A DNA stretch of 10,880 nucleotides, from the NCBI GenBank assembly GCA_946615495.1, contig CAMOHY010000055.1, positions 1 to 10,880 of the forward strand. The letters are read 5' to 3'. Origin of the DNA: an uncultured Clostridia bacterium (GTDB lineage: Bacteria > Bacillota > Clostridia > Christensenellales > Aristaeellaceae). Shown here in pieces: positions 6,610-10,880 of this stretch. The notes below the pieces were generated by a model. The model made no database searches and had not been told where the DNA came from. It saw only the letters and a list, made by a program, of their open reading frames with translations. Position 1 is the first letter of the stretch; every line of letters starts with the position of its first letter. Made by a program: the position numbers and the translations under genes.

Positions 6610-6654
6610 CCGCCTCATCCCTTGCGCGTTTTGCGCGCCTATGGGATGAGGCGG
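6610..6654 (-). repeat. Large perfect inverted repeat (hairpin) between the 72-aa gene and psuK
   Basis: Two perfectly complementary 12-bp arms, CCGCCTCATCCC (6610-6621) and GGGATGAGGCGG (6643-6654), enclose a second stem GCGCG/CGCGC (6624-6628, 6634-6638) with the loop TTTTG. In RNA this would be a very stable two-tier hairpin. No U-run follows on either strand (minus strand AAGCGTTTATGG), so it is a poor classical terminator. It starts 14 bp after the upstream stop codon and ends about 13 bp before the psuK ribosome binding site, suggesting a leaky terminator or an mRNA-stabilising or processing element. Confidence 0.85.
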
Positions 6655-6668
6655 TTTCAATGGAAAAC

Positions 6669-6887
6669 TTATTCTTCGTCCCCGTCCAGCAAGTCGGCCG
6701 CTTCGCTGAGCTTTCTCAAGGCCGCGTCCATTCTTTCAATATCCTGCCGGATGGCTTCATTTTCTTTTTCGTCCAGCAATTCCTGGGCTTCGTCCCGAAT
6801 GTCCTCCAGGTCCGCCATCAGGTCGTTCAAGCCTTCGGCAATATCGGCCATATCGGCCCGGTAGCCGGTGGGAATGGTAATTTTCAT
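6669..6887 (-). CDS. Small acidic helical protein of unknown function (72 aa)
   Basis: I do not recognise a family. The protein begins MKITIPTGYRADMADIAEGL and then consists almost entirely of charged, heptad-like helical sequence rich in Glu, Asp, Ala and Leu, ending DLLDGDEE. It looks like an acidic alpha-helical hairpin or coiled coil, soluble and cytoplasmic, with no cysteine or other catalytic residue pattern. The ATG at 6887 is 8 nt after GGAGGAG, a strong site. It starts 17 bp downstream of the queA stop, so it is very likely in the same transcript. A longer in-frame extension upstream to 7181 exists, but that part is the queA region read in another frame. The large hairpin follows its stop. 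Confidence 0.75.
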   Translation of the reverse strand: MKITIPTGYRADMADIAEGLNDLMADLEDIRDEAQELLDEKENEAIRQDIERMDAALRKLSEAADLLDGDEE

Positions 6888-6904
6888 AATGAATGCTCCT
6901 CCCT

Positions 6905-7930
6905 TCACAGAATCAGCATGCAGTCCCCAAAGGAGAAAAAGCGGTATTCCTTTTCCACCGCCTCCCGGTAGGCGCTCAGGGCCTCCTCCCGGCCCATCAG
7001 GGCGGAAACCAGCATCAGCAGCGTGCTTTCCGGCAGGTGGAAATTGGTGAGCAGCACATCGGTGGCTTTGAGCTTTACGCCGGGCGTAATAAAAATGCTG
7101 GTGTTGCCCATGCCGGGATGCACGATGCCCTGGTCGTCCGCCGCCGTTTCCAGGGTGCGCACACTGGTTGTGCCGATGCACACGATGCGGCCGCCGCTTT
7201 TCCGGGCGGCGTTGATTTTTTCGGCCGCTTCCTCCGTCACCTGATAAAATTCAGAGTGCATTTTGTGCTCGCTCACGTCCTCCGCCTTGACGGGGCGGAA
7301 GGTGCCCAGGCCCACGTGCAAAAGCACCGGCACAATTTCCACGCCCTTTTGCCGCACCCGCTCCATCACCTCCGGGGTAAAATGCAGCCCGGCGGTGGGG
7401 GCGGCGGCGCTGCCCTCCTGCTTGGCGTAAATGGTTTGGTACTGGCTGGGGTCGCTGAGCTTTTCATGAATATAGGGCGGCAGGGGCATTTCGCCAAGCC
7501 TGTCCAGCAATTCTTCAAACACGCCCTCGTACGCAAAGCGCACCACCCGGCCGCCCGCGTCCGTGGTGTCGCCGATTTCACAGCGCAGGATGCCGCCGCC
7601 AAAGCTCACCTTGGCGCCCTTTTTCAGGCGCCTGCCGGGCCGAACCAGGGTTTCCCATTGGTCCTTATCGATGCGCTTGAGCAACAGCACTTCCACCGGC
7701 ACATGGGTATCTTCTTTTTCGCCCAGCAGCCGGGCGGGAATTACCTTCGTTTGATTGATAACCATCACATCGCCGGGGCGCAGGTAATCCGGCAGGTCGC
7801 GGAAAATTTTATCTTCTCTTTCTCCCGTGTCCCGGTGAATCACCATCATGCGGGCGGCGTCGCGGGGCGAAACGGGGGTTTGGGCAATGAGCCGTTCGGG
7901 CAGATCATAGTAAAAATCGGAGGTTTTCAA
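6905..7930 (-). CDS. queA: S-adenosylmethionine:tRNA ribosyltransferase-isomerase QueA
   Basis: QueA transfers and isomerises the ribosyl group of S-adenosylmethionine onto 7-aminomethyl-7-deazaguanine in the tRNA wobble position, making epoxyqueuosine. The 341 residues match the usual length. Characteristic segments include FYYDLPERLIAQTP near the N-terminus, RDAARMMV, VMVINQTKVIPARL, the C-terminal catalytic-domain block GSAAAPTAGLHFT, VLLHVGLGTFRPV, HSEFY and TNFHLPESTLLMLVSALMG. The start must be the TTG at 7930-7928: an in-frame stop (the TGA ending the acetyltransferase gene) lies just two codons upstream and no other start is near. AAAGGA lies 10 nt upstream. Only 6 bp separate it from the acetyltransferase, indicating translational coupling. 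The usual partner tgt is not in the window and would be expected elsewhere in the genome. Confidence 0.96.
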   Translation of the reverse strand: MKTSDFYYDLPERLIAQTPVSPRDAARMMVIHRDTGEREDKIFRDLPDYLRPGDVMVINQTKVIPARLLGEKEDTHVPVEVLLLKRIDKDQWETLVRPGRRLKKGAKVSFGGGILRCEIGDTTDAGGRVVRFAYEGVFEELLDRLGEMPLPPYIHEKLSDPSQYQTIYAKQEGSAAAPTAGLHFTPEVMERVRQKGVEIVPVLLHVGLGTFRPVKAEDVSEHKMHSEFYQVTEEAAEKINAARKSGGRIVCIGTTSVRTLETAADDQGIVHPGMGNTSIFITPGVKLKATDVLLTNFHLPESTLLMLVSALMGREEALSAYREAVEKEYRFFSFGDCMLIL

Positions 7931-7936
7931 TTCGTT

Positions 7937-8425
7937 TCATTCCTTTGAGAATTGATAAGCGATCCGGGGATCGCCGTTTTCCAGATAAATGATGCCGCAG
8001 CGCTTGAAGCCGTGCTTTTGCACCACGTGCTGCATGGTTTTGTTGTCGCGATGGGTATCGATGCGCACCTCGTCCGCCCTTTCCCGGCAAAAATCAAAGG
8101 CGCGGGTAAACATGCCCTTGATCTGTCCGTCGCTGGCGATGCGGTGGATGGTGCCATAGGGCTTATCGTTGGGCCAGCTTCCATCCTCAATGTAGCCGTA
8201 GGTGGGGTCGTCGCCCAGCATAAACGCAAATACGCCGTGGATTTCATCCTTTTCAGTTATCGCGTACAGCTGCTTCTTTTCTATATCGGCTGCCAGCAAA
8301 TCCCGATGGGGGTAGCCGCTGTCGCCCCACTGATGGGGATTGCCGGAGGCGGCCATGTAGGCGCGGGCGGCGGCGTAAACGGCTTCAATAGCGTCCAAAT
8401 CCCGTGGCTGTGCCAATCGGATCAT
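7937..8425 (-). CDS. GNAT-family N-acetyltransferase
   Basis: GNAT enzymes transfer an acetyl group from acetyl-CoA to an amine; the acceptor here cannot be told from sequence. The 162-residue protein has an N-terminal IRLAQPRDLDAIEAVYAAARAYM helix block, then an acetyl-CoA-binding region around YGTIHRIASDGQIKGMFTRA. This is followed by VRIDTHRDNKTMQHVVQKHGF and CGIIYLENGDPRIAYQ, the C-terminal layout of a subfamily common in Clostridia. The canonical Q/RxxGxG/A loop is only loosely kept (GQIKGM). The ATG at 8425 follows AGGAG by about 6 nt. It sits between ruvB (57 bp upstream) and queA (6 bp downstream), an unusual insertion in this conserved order. RimI-like protein acetylation is possible but unsupported. 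Confidence 0.88.
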   Translation of the reverse strand: MIRLAQPRDLDAIEAVYAAARAYMAASGNPHQWGDSGYPHRDLLAADIEKKQLYAITEKDEIHGVFAFMLGDDPTYGYIEDGSWPNDKPYGTIHRIASDGQIKGMFTRAFDFCRERADEVRIDTHRDNKTMQHVVQKHGFKRCGIIYLENGDPRIAYQFSKE

Positions 8426-8482
8426 ATATTTCTCCTATTTATCATTTGGAAGCAAGGTACGGGAGCAAAGGCGTTTGGCCCT

Positions 8483-9538
<1,056 letters not shown>

Positions 9539-9612
9539 GAGAAGAACCTCCTCAAATAGTTTGGAGAATCAAGTGGAAAGAAGAAATAGCGAAGAAGCGG
9601 ACAGAGCGCAGA

Positions 9613-9677
9613 GTACAGTTTTAGTTTGCCCAAACAATGAGTTTCGTTTTTATGGATAAGCGCTGTATAAACTGTAC
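9613..9677. repeat. Inverted repeat in the ruvA-ruvB spacer
   Basis: GTACAGTTT (9613-9621) and AAACTGTAC (9669-9677) form a perfect 9-bp inverted repeat around a 47-nt centre. The spacer as a whole (9539-9724) is visibly richer in A and T than its flanks and holds no supported gene. A related ACAGTTTT copy (minus strand, about 9691-9684) adds a direct repeat. It could be a small element remnant, an mRNA structure, or chance. Confidence 0.5.
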
Positions 9678-9724
9678 GCTGAAAACTGTTTTCTTTTAAC
9701 TCCGCTCATCCCTCTCCGCCCCGA

Positions 9725-10330
9725 TTAAAAGCCCGCCATATTCCTCAGCGCCAGGCGCACCAGTTCATTGGCGGAATCGCTTTGTCCCCGCACCTGGGAA
9801 ACGGCCTTGGCCGCTTCCGCCGCGGTGTAGCCCAGGGACTGCAGGGCGGCCAGGGCCTCCTGGGCCGCGTCCTCCTGAACGGGAGTAAAAGTGCCGGAAG
9901 GCGCGGAAGAGGAATAGGTAAGGTCGCTTTCATCCACCTTCTCCTTTAGTTCCAGCGCGATCCGCTGGGCCGTCTTTTTGCCAACGCCGGGCGCGCGGGA
10001 AAGAGAGGTGACGTCGCCGGTAACGATGGCCAGCGTTAAATCCCTCAGCGGCATGGAGCCTAAAATAGACAGCGCCACCTTGGGCCCAATGCCGCTTACG
10101 GACAAAAGCCGCCCAAACATTTTCTTTTCTTCCTGGGAGGCAAAGCCAAACAGCTCCATGGCGTCCTCCCGAACGGACAGCACGGTGAACACCTTCATCG
10201 GTTCGCCAACCGGCGGCGTTTCCTGCAAGGTGTTCATGCTCACGGACAAAAGATAGCCCACGCCGCCCACGTCGATGACCAGGCTGTTTTGGCCCTTCTC
10301 GGCCACTTTGCCATTCAGGTACGCGTACAT
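9725..10330 (-). CDS. ruvA: Holliday junction DNA-binding protein RuvA
   Basis: RuvA tetramers bind the four-way junction and load RuvB. The 201-residue protein has the N-terminal OB-fold (MYAYLNGKVAEKG to about residue 65), then two helix-hairpin-helix DNA-binding motifs (VSGIGPKVALSIL at about 78-90 and APGVGKKTAQRIALELK at about 113-129). A flexible Ser/Pro-rich linker (about 135-150) leads to the C-terminal UBA-like domain III that contacts RuvB (EALAALQSLGYTAAEAAKAV). The ATG at 10330 follows AAAGGGG with about 7 nt spacing. The gene starts 19 bp after the ruvC stop, so the two are cotranscribed. Confidence 0.97.
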   Translation of the reverse strand: MYAYLNGKVAEKGQNSLVIDVGGVGYLLSVSMNTLQETPPVGEPMKVFTVLSVREDAMELFGFASQEEKKMFGRLLSVSGIGPKVALSILGSMPLRDLTLAIVTGDVTSLSRAPGVGKKTAQRIALELKEKVDESDLTYSSSAPSGTFTPVQEDAAQEALAALQSLGYTAAEAAKAVSQVRGQSDSANELVRLALRNMAGF

Positions 10331-10349
10331 GCTTTTTCCCCTTTATAAT

Positions 10350-10844
10350 TTACTTCATTAAAAACTGTTCCTTCATGCGGCCCGACGCCGCGTGGGTGAG
10401 GGCCGCGGCAACGGCGTCCGCCGCGTCGTCGGGCCGGATGATGGCGGGCAGGTTCAGCATCATTTTTACCATCTGCTGCACCTGCATTTTATCCGCCTTG
10501 CCATAGCCCGTTACCGCCTGCTTGATCTGCATAGGCGTGTATTCGTACATGGGCAGCCCGCTGTCGGCGCAGGCGCACAGGGCCACCCCGCGGGCGGCGG
10601 ACACGTTCATGGCGGTGGTGATGTTTTTGGCGAAAAAAAGCTCCTCAAACACGATTTCTTCCGGCTGGTAGGTGGCGATCAGCTCCTTAACTCCAAGGAA
10701 AATATGGTGAAGCCTGCGCTGAATGGGCATATCCGGCGGGGTAATGACCGCGCCGCACTTGACCAGGCCGCATTTGCTCCCCTCGCTGTCCACCACGCCC
10801 CAGCCCATGGTAGCCAGGCCGGGGTCGATCCCCAAAATGCGCAT
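10350..10844 (-). CDS. ruvC: Crossover junction endodeoxyribonuclease RuvC
   Basis: RuvC is the dimeric, magnesium-dependent nuclease that cuts Holliday junctions symmetrically to resolve them. All four acidic active-site residues of this RNase H-fold family are present: D7 in MRILGIDPGL, E67 in VFEELFFAKN, and D140 and D143 in RPDDAADAVAAALTH. The other typical block, TPMQIKQAVTGYGKADKMQV (103-122), carries the DNA-binding region. The 164 residues are a normal length. The ATG at 10844 follows GGGGGA by about 6 nt. It is the first ruv gene in the window and probably heads the ruvC-ruvA-ruvB transcript, because a -10 box lies directly upstream. Confidence 0.97.
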   Translation of the reverse strand: MRILGIDPGLATMGWGVVDSEGSKCGLVKCGAVITPPDMPIQRRLHHIFLGVKELIATYQPEEIVFEELFFAKNITTAMNVSAARGVALCACADSGLPMYEYTPMQIKQAVTGYGKADKMQVQQMVKMMLNLPAIIRPDDAADAVAAALTHAASGRMKEQFLMK

Positions 10845-10870
10845 AAAAGTCCCCCTTCATAAACTATATC

Positions 10871-10876
10871 ATTATA
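10871..10876 (-). promoter_or_regulatory. Probable -10 box of the ruv operon
   Basis: A perfect TATAAT on the minus strand (10876-10871) lies about 26 bp before the ruvC ATG, which would give a leader of roughly 20 nt. The -35 region falls outside the window, so this cannot be completed. No LexA-type palindrome (GAAC-N4-GTTC) is visible in the few bases available. Confidence 0.5.
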
Positions 10877-10880
10877 GAAC

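Noticed and set aside
9661..9680. A possible SOS (LexA) box in the ruvA-ruvB spacer
   Set aside because: Neither the Gram-positive GAAC-N4-GTTC pattern nor the E. coli CTGT-N8-ACAG pattern is actually satisfied.
9655..9714. A 19-codon ATG frame in the ruvA-ruvB spacer (minus strand)
   Set aside because: Its only purine-rich upstream sequence is too close to the ATG, and the peptide has no recognisable features.
9700..9724. Resemblance of the sequence just after ruvA to one arm of the 6610-6654 hairpin
   Set aside because: The match is short and gapped (GGGATGAG then CGG), without the complementary arm, so chance is the simplest explanation.

Overview
The window looks like a piece of a moderately GC-rich Clostridia-type (Bacillota) chromosome, possibly an uncultivated gut lineage such as Christensenellales. 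The taxonomic call is an inference. It rests on strong AAGGAGG-type ribosome binding sites, use of TTG and GTG starts, the ruvC-ruvA-ruvB...queA gene order, a small zf-trcl zinc-ribbon gene, and a strongly promoted structured RNA resembling Clostridia noncoding RNAs. Every gene but one is on the minus strand. I see no insertion sequence, CRISPR array, tRNA or rRNA gene.

Right side, read from 10880 leftward on the minus strand. A -10 box at the window edge precedes ruvC, ruvA and ruvB, the Holliday-junction branch-migration and resolution system. A 186-bp AT-richer spacer with a 9-bp inverted repeat unusually separates ruvA from ruvB. Then come a GNAT acetyltransferase, queA (queuosine synthesis, forced TTG start) and a 72-residue acidic helical protein, all closely spaced and probably one transcript. 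A large perfect hairpin follows, then a PfkB kinase that best fits pseudouridine kinase (psuK), whose terminator starts inside its stop codon.

Middle (5740-5000). This 340-bp interval has no protein gene but holds the most interesting element. A near-consensus promoter (TTGCGT, 17 bp, TATAAT) drives a roughly 215-nt RNA with closed ends, several helices and a possible pseudoknot. It runs without an obvious terminator into a 93-residue zinc-ribbon gene, which ends at a strong intrinsic terminator. The RNA resembles the raiA-type ncRNA class, but I could not verify that.

Left side. A promoter (TTGCAG, 17 bp, TAAGAT) drives a two-gene operon: a cytoplasmic glycerophosphodiester phosphodiesterase and a full-length GH2 beta-galactosidase. 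The lacZ stop codon abuts, with no bases between, the stop of the only plus-strand gene, an unrecognised 264-residue protein with an acidic linker. Divergent from that gene is surE, cut by the window edge, with a clear promoter and a TTG start.

Overall this is core genome housekeeping (recombination, tRNA modification, nucleotide and nucleoside handling) with a small carbohydrate/glycerophosphodiester operon. The structured RNA with its zinc-ribbon partner is the part most worth follow-up.
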